NCBI RefSeq assembly: GCF_034424625.1
Contig: NZ_CP139976.1
Location: 1,612,001-1,676,000, forward strand
Direction of reading: 5' to 3'
Length of the DNA stretch: 64,000 nt
Origin: Janthinobacterium lividum
GTDB taxonomy: Bacteria > Pseudomonadota > Gammaproteobacteria > Burkholderiales > Burkholderiaceae_D
Shown here: piece after piece, positions 8,490 through 17,275 of the stretch
Layout: every line of letters starts with the position of its first letter
How positions within the stretch are numbered: the first letter of the stretch is position 1
Notes under the pieces: generated by a model
What the model was told of the DNA's origin: nothing
The model's database searches: none
The model's input: the letters and a program-made list of their open reading frames with translations, nothing else
Position numbers and translations under genes: made by a program

Positions 8490-9227
8490 ATGTGGCCCTA
8501 TCCACGTACCCTGGCGCACCGCGGCGGCGGCATCCTGGCGCCTGAAAATACCTTGGCTGCCCTGCGTTGCGGCCTCGCCTACGGCTACCATGCCGTGGAA
8601 TTCGACGTCATGCTGGCGTCCGACGGCATGCCCGTCGTCGTGCACGACCCCGAGCTGGGGCGCACTGTGGCCGGCAGCGGGCATATCAGCGATTACACGG
8701 CCGCGCAGCTGGGAGCGATGGAGGCGGGCGCCTGGTTCGGCGCCGCATTCGCCGGTGAAGGCGTGCCCACGTTCGAGGCTGTGGTGGCGTATTGCAAGGC
8801 GCAGCGCATCTGGATGAATATCGAAATCAAGCCAGCGCCCGGCTTCGACGTGCCCACGGGCGAGGCGGTGGCGCGCGCCACGCGCGGTTACTTTGCGCAG
8901 GAAATCGCGGCAGGGGAATTGCTGCCGCTGCTGTCATCGTTCAGCATCGAAGCCTTGCAGGCGGCGCGGCAGGCAGCGCCGGAACTGGCGCGCGGCTGGC
9001 TGGTCGAACAGATACCGGATGGCTGGGAACGACAGGCGCGCGAACTGGGCGTGGTGGCGCTCCATTGCGACCACCAGCAGCTGACGCCGGCTTTGGCGGT
9101 AGCCGTCAAGCAGGAGGGATTGGGACTGTTCTGCTACACCGTCAACACGCCCGAGCGGGCCAGCGAGCTGCTGGCCTGGGGCGTGGACGGTTTTTGCACG
9201 GACAGGATCGATCTGATCAAGGCGTAG
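8490..9227 (+). CDS. ugpQ: Glycerophosphodiester phosphodiesterase
   Basis: A 245-residue cytosolic enzyme that hydrolyses glycerophosphodiesters to glycerol-3-phosphate and an alcohol. Family residues are all present: His10-Arg11 (AHRGG), the PENT motif, Glu37 and Asp39 (VEFDV), and His52-Asp53 (VVHDP). There is no signal peptide, so it is the UgpQ type rather than periplasmic GlpQ. AAGGA precedes the ATG at 8490. It is not next to a ugp transporter here. It ends in a REP-like repeat shared with the convergent receptor gene. Confidence 0.93.
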   Translation: MWPYPRTLAHRGGGILAPENTLAALRCGLAYGYHAVEFDVMLASDGMPVVVHDPELGRTVAGSGHISDYTAAQLGAMEAGAWFGAAFAGEGVPTFEAVVAYCKAQRIWMNIEIKPAPGFDVPTGEAVARATRGYFAQEIAAGELLPLLSSFSIEALQAARQAAPELARGWLVEQIPDGWERQARELGVVALHCDHQQLTPALAVAVKQEGLGLFCYTVNTPERASELLAWGVDGFCTDRIDLIKA

Positions 9228-9306
9228 GTCGGATTAGCGTAGCGTAATCCGACTTCATGGTGCCGTGGCAACGTCTGCTTAGGCGCCACGCGCCAAGCCG
9301 ACCTAC
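9224..9306. repeat. REP-like palindromic repeat, copy 2
   Basis: GTCGGATTA (9228-9236) pairs with TAATCCGAC (9245-9253). The outer ends GTAGGTCGG (9224-9232) and CCGACCTAC (9298-9306) are inverted copies. The words match the element at 2774-2870, and again it fills the gap between two convergent genes, overlapping the end of ugpQ. Confidence 0.7.
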
Positions 9307-9316
9307 GCTTCCATCG

Positions 9317-11380
9317 TTAGAACGTCACGCGCATGCCGACGGTGACATTGCGCCCCATCAACGGCGCCGCATTCTTGATGAACGAGGTGTGGCTGTACGC
9401 CAGTTCATTCGTCAAGTTGTTTGCCTTGATGTAGAACTGGGCCGGCGTCGTGCCGATGCGCGTGTCGTAGTTGGCGGAGAGGTTCAGCATGTTGTAGCCC
9501 GAGGTTGCCGTTTCGAACGCTGCCACTTTATCCTGCTTGCCCACGCGGTAGAACTCGGCCACGCCGCTCCATGCCTGCCAGTTGGCATCGAACTTCACGC
9601 CGACGCGCTGGGCCGGGATGCGCGGCAAGTTGCCACCATCGTTGGCCAGCTTGGCCCGCACGTAGTCGCCGAAGACGCTGGCGCCGAACATGGGGTTCAA
9701 TTGCTGGCGGATCTGGCCTTCGACGCCCGTGAACGTGGCGTCGCGCTGGGCGTACTGGATCAGCTGGAAGCCTTCGTGGTTGTCCAGCGTGGAACCGAAG
9801 ATGTAGTTGTCGACCTTGTTGCGGTAGGCGCTGGCCGAGAAGGTCGTGGCGCCCGCATATTTGCGCAAGGTCAAGTCGATATTGTTCGACGTTTCCTTGC
9901 CCAGGTTTTCATTGCCCAGCTCATACGTGGCCGTGGCCATGTGCACGCCGTGCGCATACAGTTCCTCGGCGCTAGGCAGGCGGTGGGTGCGCGAGATGGT
10001 CGAACCGAGCGAGTACTGGGGCGCGAATTTCCACACGGCGCCCAGCGAGATGGACGTGCCCTTGGCGCTGCGGTCTTGCAAGGTGGCGCTGTCGACGGTG
10101 ATGTCCTGCCATTCGTGGCGCAAGCCCGCTTCGAAGCGCCATTGGTCGAGCTTGTATTCTTCCACCAGGAAGGCCGCGTGTTTCTTCGTTACCGTCGGCG
10201 CCACGTACGCTTCTTCACCGAGAGCGGAGAAATCGCGCTTCGACGTTTGCAGGCCGAGCACGCCGCGCCAGCCGAAGACGGGATGGTGTTCCATTTCCAG
10301 GCGCGCATCGTGGCCCTTGTTCTTGAAGGTGGTGGCGATCTCCGTGCCTTCGATTTCATCGTGTTTGTAATCGGTGAACGCGGCGCGCAGGCGCAGCTTG
10401 GCGAAACCGGGCACGGGGTCGCGCAATTCGCCGCGCACATCCCAGCGTTCGCTCTTCAGCTTCACGTACGGCACGCTTTCATGCCCGTGATCGTGATCGT
10501 GTTCCTCTTCATCGCCATGGTCGTGGCCTTCGTGGCCGCCGCAATGCAGGTGCGTGCCGTGCGGGTGGCAGCTCTCGAATTCGTGGTTGTGGCCAGGCAA
10601 GCCGTATTCCGCGTGCTGGCTGGTGAAGGCCAGGCCCAGGAAGCCGCGCGATCCCACCCACGACACGCCCACGCTGCCCGTGTCCGTCTTGTTGTAGCTG
10701 CCGCCTACTTTCGAGCCGCCTTCCCAGCCGCTGCCGACCTTGTATTCCTTCGCGTCGCGCTTGACGCCTTCCGCGTGGAAGGCGATGTTGCCGGAGCCGC
10801 CAGTCACTTCAAAGGCGCCCGCCTTTTCGCGCGCGGCCGAGTTGGCGCGCACTTCCGCGCTGCCTTCAAAGCCTTTTGCCGGCACGCGCGTGGGGATTTT
10901 CTTGTCGATCACATTGACCACGCCACCGACGGCGCCGCCGCCGTAGGCCAGCGCGGACGGGCCGCGCAAGACTTCAATCTGTTCCGACAGCATCGGTTCG
11001 GCCGCGACAGCATGGTCCGGGCTGATGGTCGATGCATCCTGCACTTCGGCGCCATCGGAGAGCACCTTGACGCGCGGGCCATCCATGCCGCGGATGATGG
11101 GGCGGCTGGCGCCGGCGCCGAAATGGCTGGACGTGATGCCGGGCTGGCCGGCCAGGGTTTCACCGAGCGTCGCTTCGCGGGCGCGCACCAGTGCCTCGCC
11201 TTCGAGTACGGTCACGGGCGTGCTCATGTCGTCGCTGCCCAAGGCCAGCGCACTGGCCGAGACGGTGACGGCAGGCAAGGTGGCGGCTTGCTGCGCCAGG
11301 GCGCTGGCGGGAGCGGCAAAGGCCAGCATGATGGCCAGCGCGAGGGGAGTGGGTTGGTGAGGACGGACGGACATGGGCAA
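9317..11380 (-). CDS. znuD: TonB-dependent zinc receptor (ZnuD-like)
   Basis: A 687-residue outer-membrane receptor. A signal peptide ends near residue 29 (ALAQ). The plug domain (about 40-150) includes the RGMDGPRVKVL stretch, and a 22-strand barrel ends in F (RVTF). A long surface-type loop at about residues 261-300 is packed with His, Asp, Glu and two Cys (for example HDHGDEEEHDHDHGHE), the hallmark of ZnuD zinc receptors. It is divergent from a Zur-like regulator with a Fur/Zur-type palindrome between them. Expected role: zinc uptake under limitation, powered by TonB. Zinc specificity is inferred from loop and neighbour. Confidence 0.88.
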   Translation of the reverse strand: MPMSVRPHQPTPLALAIMLAFAAPASALAQQAATLPAVTVSASALALGSDDMSTPVTVLEGEALVRAREATLGETLAGQPGITSSHFGAGASRPIIRGMDGPRVKVLSDGAEVQDASTISPDHAVAAEPMLSEQIEVLRGPSALAYGGGAVGGVVNVIDKKIPTRVPAKGFEGSAEVRANSAAREKAGAFEVTGGSGNIAFHAEGVKRDAKEYKVGSGWEGGSKVGGSYNKTDTGSVGVSWVGSRGFLGLAFTSQHAEYGLPGHNHEFESCHPHGTHLHCGGHEGHDHGDEEEHDHDHGHESVPYVKLKSERWDVRGELRDPVPGFAKLRLRAAFTDYKHDEIEGTEIATTFKNKGHDARLEMEHHPVFGWRGVLGLQTSKRDFSALGEEAYVAPTVTKKHAAFLVEEYKLDQWRFEAGLRHEWQDITVDSATLQDRSAKGTSISLGAVWKFAPQYSLGSTISRTHRLPSAEELYAHGVHMATATYELGNENLGKETSNNIDLTLRKYAGATTFSASAYRNKVDNYIFGSTLDNHEGFQLIQYAQRDATFTGVEGQIRQQLNPMFGASVFGDYVRAKLANDGGNLPRIPAQRVGVKFDANWQAWSGVAEFYRVGKQDKVAAFETATSGYNMLNLSANYDTRIGTTPAQFYIKANNLTNELAYSHTSFIKNAAPLMGRNVTVGMRVTF

Positions 11381-11453
11381 GGTTCCTTATCGGCTATCAG
11401 TGTTGGCAGGGTTGGGGCAGCGCGTGAAAAGGAAATAGCCTGCCCTAAGATGA

Positions 11454-11475
11454 TAATGATAACCCATTATCATTA
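11454..11475. promoter_or_regulatory. Fur/Zur-type operator palindrome
   Basis: A perfect 9-bp inverted repeat, TAATGATAA (11454-11462) and TTATCATTA (11467-11475), with spacer CCCA. It lies between znuD and the Zur-like gene, just upstream of the latter's -35 element. It resembles Fur-family boxes. Control of both genes by zinc-loaded Zur is inferred. Confidence 0.7.
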
Positions 11476-11479
11476 CTGT

Positions 11480-11509
11480 GTGACAGTTTTTCCGGACGGT
11501 AGATATAGT
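11480..11509 (+). promoter_or_regulatory. Promoter of the Zur-like gene
   Basis: GTGACA (11480-11485) and TATAGT (11504-11509) are separated by 18 bp, each differing from the sigma-70 consensus at one position. They lie 23 bp before the ATG at 11532 and directly next to the operator palindrome, so repressor binding would block polymerase. Confidence 0.5.
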
Positions 11510-11531
11510 CGGATGGTGTATTCTGTCGGCT

Positions 11532-12005
11532 ATGGAACGCACAACACGTCAAAAAACCGCTATTCAAGCCGCCATCGAGTCGGCCCAGCGCCCCCTGTCG
11601 GCGCAGGAAATCCTTGAACAGGCCAGCTTGCAAGTGACGCAGCTGGGCATCGCCACCGTCTACCGTAATTTGAAGTCCCTGGTACTGGAAGAAAAAGTGC
11701 ACGTGGTGACCTTGCCGGGTGAAAACCCGCGCTACGAGTCGAACGCTGTCGCCAATCACCACCACCACCATTTCCAGTGCACCACGTGCCAGCGCGTATT
11801 CGACGTGCATGATTGCCCGGGCGACTTGAAGCGCATGGCGCCGCAAGGCTTTGTTGTCGAGCGCCACGAACTGACCCTGTACGGCCGCTGCGCCGACTGC
11901 AATGCCGCCGCCAGCGCCACAGGCTCTGCGGCCAAAGGCGCCGCTGCCGGGGCCAAGGCCACGCCTGCACCGCACGCCTGCGCCAGCCACCACGACCCGG
12001 CCTGA
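11532..12005 (+). CDS. zur: Fur-family zinc regulator (Zur-like)
   Basis: A 157-residue Fur-family repressor. The N-terminal winged helix is at about residues 5-65 ([11 protein letters not shown]), followed by the metal-sensing dimer domain. The sensor histidines appear as five in a row (76-80). The structural zinc site is Cys83/Cys86 and Cys120/Cys123. An unusual Ala-rich C-terminal extension (about 125-157) ends with His148, Cys150, His153 and His154. The divergent ZnuD-type receptor supports Zur rather than Fur or PerR, though iron or peroxide sensing cannot be excluded from sequence alone. Confidence 0.85.
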   Translation: MERTTRQKTAIQAAIESAQRPLSAQEILEQASLQVTQLGIATVYRNLKSLVLEEKVHVVTLPGENPRYESNAVANHHHHHFQCTTCQRVFDVHDCPGDLKRMAPQGFVVERHELTLYGRCADCNAAASATGSAAKGAAAGAKATPAPHACASHHDPA

Positions 12006-12079
12006 GCGGGCAGGCCGTCGATGTTGGCACGGGCGCAACAATGCCCTGGCCAGCCGTCATTGCCGCACCCCATATCACG

Positions 12080-12085
12080 TATAAT
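12080..12085 (+). promoter_or_regulatory. -10 element of alaS
   Basis: A perfect TATAAT 39 bp before the alaS ATG. No good -35 hexamer is visible at the right distance, so only the -10 box is called. Confidence 0.45.
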
Positions 12086-12124
12086 CTTCCCTTTAAAGCT
12101 GCCGCCACTCTTTGCCAAAAAAAC

Positions 12125-14737
12125 ATGAAATCAACTGAAATCCGCGACAAGTTCCTCAAATTTTTCGAGTCCAAGGGCCATTCCATCGTCCGTTCCAGCT
12201 CCCTGGTGCCAGGCAACGATCCGACCTTGCTGTTGACGAACAGCGGCATGGTGCAATTCAAGGATGTGTTTACGGGCACGGACAGCCGTCCGTACACGCG
12301 CGCCACCTCGGTGCAACGCTGCGTGCGCGCTGGCGGCAAGCACAACGACCTGGAAAACGTCGGCTACACGGCGCGCCACCATACTTTCTTTGAAATGCTG
12401 GGCAACTTCAGCTTCGGCGACTATTTCAAGCGCGATGCGATTCAATACGCGTGGGAATTGCTGACCAAGGTGTACGGCTTGCCTGCTGACAAGCTGACGG
12501 TCACCGTCTACATCGAAGATGACGAAGCGTACGATATCTGGGCGAAAGAAATCGGCGTGCCGACCGAGCGCATCATCCGCATCGGCGACAACAAGGGTGC
12601 GCGCTACGCATCGGACAATTTCTGGCAGATGGCGGACACGGGCCCATGCGGTCCATGCACGGAAATCTTCTACGACCATGGCGCCGACATTCCTGGCGGC
12701 CCGCCGGGCTCGCCTGACGAAGATGGCGACCGCTTCATTGAAATCTGGAACCTGGTGTTCATGCAGTTCAACCGCGACGAAGCCGGTGTCATGCACAAGC
12801 TGCCGAAGCCGTGCGTCGACACGGGCATGGGCATGGAGCGCCTGGCGGCCGTGCTGCAGCACGTGCATTCGAACTATGAAATCGACCTGTTCCAGCACCT
12901 GATCAAGGCCGCCGCGCGCGAAACGGGCGCCACCGACCTGGAAAACAAGTCGCTGCGCGTGATCGCCGACCACATCCGCGCCGCCGCCTTCATGATCGTC
13001 GACGGCATCATCCCGGGCAGCGAAGGCCGCGCGTATGTCCTGCGCCGCATCATCCGCCGCGCCTTGCGCCATGGCCACAAGCTGGGCCAGACGAAACCGT
13101 TCTTCTACAAGCTGGTGGCCGACCTGGCCATCGAGATGGGCGGCGCCTATCCCGAGCTGGAAGAAGCGAAGGACAACGTCGCCAGCATGCTGAAAGCCGA
13201 GGAAGAGCGTTTCGGCGAAACCCTGGAAACGGGCATGAAAGTGCTGGAAGCGCAGCTGGCCAAGGATGCCACGGGCATCGATGGCGCCACCGCCTTCACG
13301 CTGTATGAAACCTACGGCTTCCCGCCAGACCTGACGGCCGATATCTGCCGCGAGCGCAATATCAGTTTCGACCAGGCCGGCTACGACGCGGCCCTGAAGG
13401 AAAGCCAGGAATTGTCGCGCAAGGGCGGCAAGACGCACAAGGACAGCAAGGTTGAGTACACGGGCGAGAAAAACAAGTTCGTCGGCTACGATCAATTGAC
13501 GTTCAGCAGCAAGGTCGTGGCGCTGTACGCGGCCGGCACGCAGGTCACGGAACTGAAGGCGGGCCAGGATGGCATCGTCGTGCTCGACACCACGCCGTTC
13601 TATGCGGAATCGGGCGGCCAGGTGGGCGACCAGGGCGTGATTTCCTCGGGCGCAGGCAGCTTTGCCGTCAGCGACACGCTGAAAATCCAGGCCGACGTGT
13701 TTGGCCACCACGGCGTGCTCGAATCGGGCGTGCTGAAGGTAGGCGACGCCGTCTCGGCGCAAGTCGATACGGCCAAGCGCGCGCGCACCATCCGCAACCA
13801 CTCGGCCACGCACTTGATGCACAAGGCCTTGCGCGAAGTGCTGGGCAGCCACGTGGCGCAAAAGGGTTCGCTGGTCGACCCGGACAAGACCCGTTTCGAC
13901 TTCAGCCACAATGCGCCGATGACGGCCGAGCAGATCGCCGCCGTGGAAACCATCGTCAACAAAGAGATCCTGGAAAACCGCGCCACGCAAGCGCACCTGA
14001 TGTCGTTTGACGATGCCGTCAAGCATGGCGCGATGGCCCTGTTCGGCGAGAAATACGGCGATGAAGTGCGCGTGCTCGACATCGGCAGCTCGAAAGAGCT
14101 GTGCGGCGGCGTCCACGTGCAGCGCACGGGCGACATCGGCCTGTTCAAGATCATCGGCGAAAGCGGCGTGGCCGCCGGCATCCGCCGCGTGGAAGCCGTG
14201 ACGGGCGAGGGCGCGCTGGTGCTGGTGCAAACCATCAACCGCCGCCTGGTCGAAGCGGCCAATGCCCTGAAGGCGCAGCCGGAAGAGCTGACTGCCCGCA
14301 TCGGCCAGGTGCAGGACCATGTGAAGGCGCTGGAAAAGGAACTGGCCGCGCTGAAATCCAAACTGGCCTCGGGCCAGGGCGATGAACTGGTCACGCAAGC
14401 CGTCGATGTCAATGGCATCAAGGTGCTCGCAGCCGTGCTGGACGGCGCCGACGTGGCCCGCTTGCGCGAAACCATGGACAAGCTGAAGGACAAGCTGAAG
14501 ACGGCCGCCATCGTGCTGGCCAGCGTGGCGGACGGCAAGGTCAGCCTGATCGCCGGCGTGACGGCGGATGCGACTTCCAAGGTCAAAGCGGGCGAGCTGG
14601 TGAACTTCGTTGCACAGCAAGTGGGCGGAAAAGGCGGCGGACGCCCCGATATGGCGCAAGCTGGCGGCACCGATCCGAGCGGCCTGGCGAATGCCCTGGC
14701 TGGCGTGCCGGCCTGGGTCGGCGAACGCGCAAAATAA
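12125..14737 (+). CDS. alaS: Alanyl-tRNA synthetase
   Basis: An 870-residue class II aminoacyl-tRNA synthetase that charges tRNA-Ala. The N-terminal catalytic domain shows [15 protein letters not shown] and the motif 2 region [13 protein letters not shown]. The editing domain carries the zinc ligands HSATHLMH and CGGVHV, used to clear Ser- or Gly-tRNA-Ala. The C-Ala domain contains the [13 protein letters not shown] motif near the end. Length and domain order are normal. The ATG at 12125 gives the conserved start [19 protein letters not shown]. It is followed by an intrinsic terminator. Confidence 0.98.
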   Translation: MKSTEIRDKFLKFFESKGHSIVRSSSLVPGNDPTLLLTNSGMVQFKDVFTGTDSRPYTRATSVQRCVRAGGKHNDLENVGYTARHHTFFEMLGNFSFGDYFKRDAIQYAWELLTKVYGLPADKLTVTVYIEDDEAYDIWAKEIGVPTERIIRIGDNKGARYASDNFWQMADTGPCGPCTEIFYDHGADIPGGPPGSPDEDGDRFIEIWNLVFMQFNRDEAGVMHKLPKPCVDTGMGMERLAAVLQHVHSNYEIDLFQHLIKAAARETGATDLENKSLRVIADHIRAAAFMIVDGIIPGSEGRAYVLRRIIRRALRHGHKLGQTKPFFYKLVADLAIEMGGAYPELEEAKDNVASMLKAEEERFGETLETGMKVLEAQLAKDATGIDGATAFTLYETYGFPPDLTADICRERNISFDQAGYDAALKESQELSRKGGKTHKDSKVEYTGEKNKFVGYDQLTFSSKVVALYAAGTQVTELKAGQDGIVVLDTTPFYAESGGQVGDQGVISSGAGSFAVSDTLKIQADVFGHHGVLESGVLKVGDAVSAQVDTAKRARTIRNHSATHLMHKALREVLGSHVAQKGSLVDPDKTRFDFSHNAPMTAEQIAAVETIVNKEILENRATQAHLMSFDDAVKHGAMALFGEKYGDEVRVLDIGSSKELCGGVHVQRTGDIGLFKIIGESGVAAGIRRVEAVTGEGALVLVQTINRRLVEAANALKAQPEELTARIGQVQDHVKALEKELAALKSKLASGQGDELVTQAVDVNGIKVLAAVLDGADVARLRETMDKLKDKLKTAAIVLASVADGKVSLIAGVTADATSKVKAGELVNFVAQQVGGKGGGRPDMAQAGGTDPSGLANALAGVPAWVGERAK

Positions 14738-14783
14738 GGCGTAAGCTAGAGGGCATGCGGGGTTTTCGTCCCACAGCCCCTTG

Positions 14784-14820
14784 AAAACGGCCCGCAGACA
14801 CTGTTTGTGGGCCGTTTTGC
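14784..14820 (+). terminator. Terminator of alaS
   Basis: AAAACGGCCC (14784-14793) pairs with GGGCCGTTTT (14809-14818), with extra inner pairs. The right arm ends in a short T run 47 bp after the alaS stop. Confidence 0.75.
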
Positions 14821-14944
14821 CGTGTGGAATCTCGTTGTGACACCACAACAGCCGATGAACTATTTTGGTGCAGCGCGTCAATGCCCCTGATTTAGAGTAG
14901 TATGTCGAAAATCAGTACAACAAAACAATGGTGGGATATTGATG

Positions 14945-15202
14945 ATGAGCGACACACTACTTGATACCGAGATTATGGAATTTCACAAAGAACTCGACGC
15001 GCGGGGCTTGAATTGCCCGTTGCCGATTCTGAAGGCGAAAAAGGCTTTGTCAGAGCTGCAGAGCGGGGAAGTGCTGCGCATCATGGCAACCGATCCCGGT
15101 TCCGTGCGCGACTTCCAGGCTTTCGCCAAGCAAACGGGCAATGCCCTGCTGTCGCATGTGCAGACGGGCACCGAGTTCGTCTTCCTGATGCAGCGCAAAT
15201 AA
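14945..15202 (+). CDS. TusA/SirA-family sulfur carrier protein
   Basis: An 85-residue TusA-family protein. The conserved CPxP motif is present in LDARGLNCPLPILKAKKAL; its cysteine carries persulfide sulfur for tRNA thiolation or cofactor synthesis. The remainder matches the small two-layer fold (EVLRIMATDPGSVRDFQAF). Starts at 14942, 14945 or 14975 are possible. GGGA at 14933-14936 supports the first two, while the conserved domain begins only at MEFHKELDARG (14975). It stands alone between terminators, so its partner pathway is not shown here. Confidence 0.9.
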   Translation: MSDTLLDTEIMEFHKELDARGLNCPLPILKAKKALSELQSGEVLRIMATDPGSVRDFQAFAKQTGNALLSHVQTGTEFVFLMQRK

Positions 15203-15354
15203 TTCTGCCAGCCGGGGCCGCCGTGGTGCGGCCTGGTTTCTCCTTGCCGTGTCGCGTCACTTTCAGGCCCTTTTGCTGCCCTGCAGCGTAGCGGCCGAGC
15301 CCCTTGAAATCCTCAAAGCTGGACAGTTTAGATGGATTGCTCTAACAAAAAATC

Positions 15355-15366
15355 GCACGATCGTGC
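15355..15366. promoter_or_regulatory. Palindromic operator candidate upstream of etfBA
   Basis: A perfect 12-bp palindrome, GCACGATCGTGC, 31 bp upstream of a TATAAT box at 15397-15402. Palindromes with an ACGATCGT core are typical of TetR-family repressor sites, and such repressors control fatty-acid and branched-chain catabolism in betaproteobacteria. The regulator is not in the window. Confidence 0.45.
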
Positions 15367-15396
15367 TTAAATTCGGTTCAGGATTCAAATTTCTCT

Positions 15397-15402
15397 TATA
15401 AT
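15397..15402 (+). promoter_or_regulatory. -10 element of etfBA
   Basis: TATAAT 57 bp before the etfB ATG, in an AT-rich stretch. The -35 region is weak, which would fit a regulated promoter. Confidence 0.45.
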
Positions 15403-15458
15403 CGAACGCACAATCAGCACTTGATCCGTCATTTTTATAATTTCCCAAAGGCATAGCT

Positions 15459-16208
15459 ATGAAAGTCTTGGTACCCGTCAAACGCGTGGTCGACTACAAC
15501 GTCAAAGTCCGCGTCAAGAGTGACGGCACTGGCGTCGATACCGCCAACGTCAAAATGTCGATGAACCCTTTCGATGAGATCGCACTGGAAGAAGCGATGC
15601 GCCTGAAAGAAGCTGGCAAGGTCACTGAAGTGGTCGCCATCTCCTGCGGCGTGACGCAGTGCCAGGAAACCCTGCGCACGGCCATGGCCATCGGCGCCGA
15701 CCGCGGCATCCTGGTGGAAACGACGACTGAACTGGAACCGCTGGCTGTCGCCAAGCTGGTGAAATCCCTGGCCGAGAAAGAGCAGCCGCAACTGATCATC
15801 CTGGGCAAGCAAGCCATCGATGACGACAGCAACCAGACCGGCCAGATGCTGGCAGCCCTGCTGGGTTGGCCACAAGCCACGTTCGCTTCGAAAGTCGTGC
15901 TGGAAGACGGTAAGGTCACCGTTACCCGCGAAGTTGACGGCGGCCTGGAAACCCTGGTATTGACCTTGCCAGCGATTATCACCACCGACCTGCGTTTGAA
16001 CGAGCCACGCTACGTGACCTTGCCGAACATCATGAAGGCGAAGAAAAAGCCGCTCGAGACCGTCAAGCCGGAAGACCTGGGCGTCGACGTTGCGCCACGC
16101 CTGAAGACCCTGAAAGTCGTCGAGCCAGCCAAGCGCTCGGCCGGCATCAAGGTGCCTGACGTCGCTACCCTGGTCGCCAAGCTGCGTACCGAAGCCAAAG
16201 TCATCTAA
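15459..16208 (+). CDS. etfB: Electron transfer flavoprotein, beta subunit
   Basis: A 249-residue ETF beta subunit, which with EtfA passes electrons from acyl-CoA dehydrogenases to ETF:quinone oxidoreductase. Signature stretches include [19 protein letters not shown], the [19 protein letters not shown] region, the AMP-binding [10 protein letters not shown] stretch and the C-terminal recognition-loop type sequence [24 protein letters not shown] precedes the ATG at 15459. etfA follows after 42 bp, and an acyl-CoA dehydrogenase follows that. Confidence 0.98.
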   Translation: MKVLVPVKRVVDYNVKVRVKSDGTGVDTANVKMSMNPFDEIALEEAMRLKEAGKVTEVVAISCGVTQCQETLRTAMAIGADRGILVETTTELEPLAVAKLVKSLAEKEQPQLIILGKQAIDDDSNQTGQMLAALLGWPQATFASKVVLEDGKVTVTREVDGGLETLVLTLPAIITTDLRLNEPRYVTLPNIMKAKKKPLETVKPEDLGVDVAPRLKTLKVVEPAKRSAGIKVPDVATLVAKLRTEAKVI

Positions 16209-16250
16209 GCGCGGCCCCGCCGTTTATCCAGAACAATTACAGGACACATC

Positions 16251-17183
16251 ATGGTCGCATTAGTTATTGCTGAACACGACAACGCTACCTTAAAGGGCAG
16301 CACCCACCACACCGTGACCGCGGCCGCCCAGTGCGGCGGCGACGTGCACGTACTGGTCGCAGGTTCGAACGCATCGGCCGCTGCCGCTGCCGCCGCGCAA
16401 ATCGCCGGCGTGACGAAAGTCATCGTGGCCGACGCGCCATACTTTGCCGACGGCCTGGCCGAAAACGTGGCCGAGCAAGTGCTGGCCATCGCCGGCAACT
16501 ACAGCCATATCCTGGCGCCAGCCACCGCCTACGGCAAGAACATCCTGCCACGCGTGGCCGCCAAGCTGGACGTCGCGCAAATCTCGGAAATCACCAAGGT
16601 CGATTCCCCTGACACCTTCGAGCGTCCGATCTACGCCGGTAACGCGATTGCTACCGTGCAATCTGGCGACAAGATCAAGGTCATCACCGTGCGCACCACC
16701 GGTTTCGACGCGGCTGCCGCCACCGGCGGTTCGGCTGCCACGGAAACCGTCGCCGCCGTTGCCGACAATGGCAAATCGGCCTTCGTGGGCCGCGAGCTGG
16801 CCAAGTCCGACCGCCCTGAACTGACCGCCGCGAAAATCATCGTGTCGGGCGGCCGTGGCATGGGTTCGGCCGAAAACTTCCACATCCTCGAGCCGCTGGC
16901 CGACAAGCTGGGCGCCGCCATGGGTGCTTCGCGCGCCGCCGTCGACGCCGGCTTCGTGCCGAACGACTGGCAAGTGGGCCAGACGGGCAAGATCGTCGCG
17001 CCATCGCTGTACATCGCCGTCGGCATCTCGGGCGCGATCCAGCATCTGGCCGGCATGAAAGACTCGAAAACCATCGTCGCCATCAACAAGGATCCTGAAG
17101 CGCCGATCTTTGCCGTGGCCGACTACGGCATCGTGGGCGATCTGTTCGAGATCGTGCCGCAACTGGTCAAAGAACTGGGTTAA
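16251..17183 (+). CDS. etfA: Electron transfer flavoprotein, alpha subunit
   Basis: A 310-residue ETF alpha subunit that holds the FAD. The C-terminal FAD domain shows [13 protein letters not shown], the [23 protein letters not shown] stretch and [24 protein letters not shown], all typical. The N-terminal domain is rich in Ala and Gly, as usual. It lies in an operon with etfB. A hairpin with a T run follows the stop, so transcription into the next gene is probably partly attenuated. Confidence 0.98.
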   Translation: MVALVIAEHDNATLKGSTHHTVTAAAQCGGDVHVLVAGSNASAAAAAAAQIAGVTKVIVADAPYFADGLAENVAEQVLAIAGNYSHILAPATAYGKNILPRVAAKLDVAQISEITKVDSPDTFERPIYAGNAIATVQSGDKIKVITVRTTGFDAAAATGGSAATETVAAVADNGKSAFVGRELAKSDRPELTAAKIIVSGGRGMGSAENFHILEPLADKLGAAMGASRAAVDAGFVPNDWQVGQTGKIVAPSLYIAVGISGAIQHLAGMKDSKTIVAINKDPEAPIFAVADYGIVGDLFEIVPQLVKELG

Positions 17184-17212
17184 GTCACACCCCTTCCGGT
17201 TTTGTTACTGAC

Positions 17213-17260
17213 AAAGCCACGCCGGCCCGCCCCACACGGCGAGCCGCGCGTGGCTTTTTT
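17213..17260 (+). terminator. Hairpin with T run after etfA
   Basis: AAAGCCACGC (17213-17222) pairs with GCGTGGCTTT (17248-17257), followed by TTT. The loop holds a second GC-rich stem. The ribosome site of the following acyl-CoA dehydrogenase begins only a few bases further on, so this may be a leaky terminator or attenuator. Confidence 0.6.
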
Positions 17261-17275
17261 CTTGGAGAAAAGAAG

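Noticed and set aside
9257..11617. A 786-codon open frame antisense to the zinc receptor
   Set aside because: Same artefact. The sense strand has a complete TonB receptor with signal peptide and terminal phenylalanine.
12131..14881. A 916-codon open frame antisense to alaS
   Set aside because: High-GC coding DNA leaves long open frames on the opposite strand. The translation is rich in His, Arg and Gln, matches no family and lies fully under a perfect AlaRS.
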